From: Maritalea porphyrae
GTDB lineage: Bacteria; Pseudomonadota; Alphaproteobacteria; Rhizobiales; Devosiaceae
Reading direction: 5' to 3'
Length of the DNA: 64,000 nucleotides
NCBI RefSeq assembly: GCF_027213965.1
Contig: NZ_JAPWGX010000002.1
Coordinates: forward strand, 624,412-688,411
The notes under the pieces were generated by a model, which ran no database searches, was not told the DNA's origin, and saw nothing but the letters and a program-made list of their open reading frames with translations. Of this stretch, positions 63,772 to 64,000 are shown in pieces. Every line of letters starts with the position of its first letter. Position 1 is the stretch's first letter. The position numbers were made by a program, and so were the translations under genes.

Positions 63772-64000
63772 CTAAATCTTGCCTTTAAACTTTTCCCACA
63801 AATCTGGGCGGCGAGCTTTGGTCAGTTGCTCAGATTGTTCTTGGCGCCATTGATCAAGTTTTTTGTGGTCGCCACTGGTCACCACGTCGGGGATGGGCAC
63901 GCCTTCAAATTCGGCAGGGCGGGTATATTGAGGATATTCGAGCAAGCCATTTTCAAAGCTTTCGTCCATCTCACTTTCGTTCGAGCCCATAACGCCGGGC
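63772..64000 (-). CDS. trmD: tRNA (guanine-37-N1)-methyltransferase TrmD (5' end outside window)
   Basis: The last 76 codons of trmD. The frame continues to the window edge as PGVMGSNESEMDESFENGLLEYPQ with YTRPAEFEGVPIPDVVTSGDHKKLDQWRQ, the unmistakable C-terminal region of TrmD, whose DHKK-type segment contributes to dimerisation and catalysis. It methylates G37 of tRNAs to prevent frameshifting. It is usually followed directly by rplS; here 5.5 kb of unrelated DNA intervenes. Confidence 0.93.
   Translation of the reverse strand, partial: PGVMGSNESEMDESFENGLLEYPQYTRPAEFEGVPIPDVVTSGDHKKLDQWRQEQSEQLTKARRPDLWEKFKGKI

Noticed and set aside
1-64000. CRISPR arrays, insertion sequences, prophage or integrase genes
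   Set aside because: No spaced direct repeats, transposase or recombinase motifs were seen on either strand.

Overview
This 64 kb window is bacterial chromosome from an alphaproteobacterium, most likely of the order Hyphomicrobiales (Rhizobiales). The pointers are gene order (his genes–hslVU; Smr/Tim44/FxsA/SecB; dnaQ-coaE-aroE-maf facing hemE-hemJ-rho-mnmE-mnmG-rsmG-parA-parB-holA-lptE-leuS), the LolA-FtsK-AmtB-GlnK-UbiH block and the protein sequences themselves. Genus cannot be read from the sequence. Coding density is high; I see no rRNA, insertion sequence, prophage or CRISPR array, and one tRNA (Gly-GCC).

Left arm (1-14 kb): a truncated hisF, hisA, hisH, a small membrane protein and hisB run leftwards. 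hslV-GNAT-hslU runs rightwards from a good heat-shock-type promoter. Then come a Tat-exported MsrB, a secreted fasciclin protein and an RskA-like anti-sigma/ECF sigma pair. An HTH regulator, Smr and Tim44-like genes oppose fxsA-secB; dnaQ, coaE, aroE and maf run left.

Origin and partition region (13.9-23 kb): the 450 bp gap between maf and hemE carries several near-consensus DnaA boxes and a CtrA-like half-site pair, and genes diverge from it, so it is the probable chromosomal origin. To its right, hemE-hemJ, rho, mnmE, mnmG, rsmG, parA and parB follow. Five parS sites lie inside or between mnmE, mnmG and rsmG, and three more lie in leuS, at the ftsK stop codon and in the thioredoxin gene, up to 24 kb from the origin.

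Housekeeping (23-39 kb): holA-lptE-leuS, YggS, an OmpR-type regulator with a cyclic-nucleotide-binding protein, xth, lolA, ftsK, glnK-amtB behind a sigma-54 promoter, a UbiH-family hydroxylase, Trm112-like, LON-domain and TPR-thioredoxin genes, and tRNA-Gly.

Xylose locus (39.5-50.5 kb): xylB-xylA-tal followed closely by a di-heme cytochrome c peroxidase; convergent to it a secreted FG-GAP/ASPIC-UnbV protein that overlaps the end of a ROK repressor gene (XylR); then divergent xylF-xylH-xylG. Matching palindromes before xylB and between xylR and xylF look like the XylR operator. The peroxidase and beta-propeller genes sit physically inside this sugar regulon, which is the most unusual functional association here.

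Right arm (50.5-64 kb): a second fasciclin gene, arginase and PutA each divergent from an Lrp/AsnC regulator, then rplS. The usual trmD-rplS neighbourhood is split by about 5.5 kb of accessory DNA: unknown proteins, a nuclease remnant, short dispersed repeats, a WYL regulator with a clear palindromic operator and a divergent epoxide-hydrolase-like gene. The end of trmD enters at the right edge.
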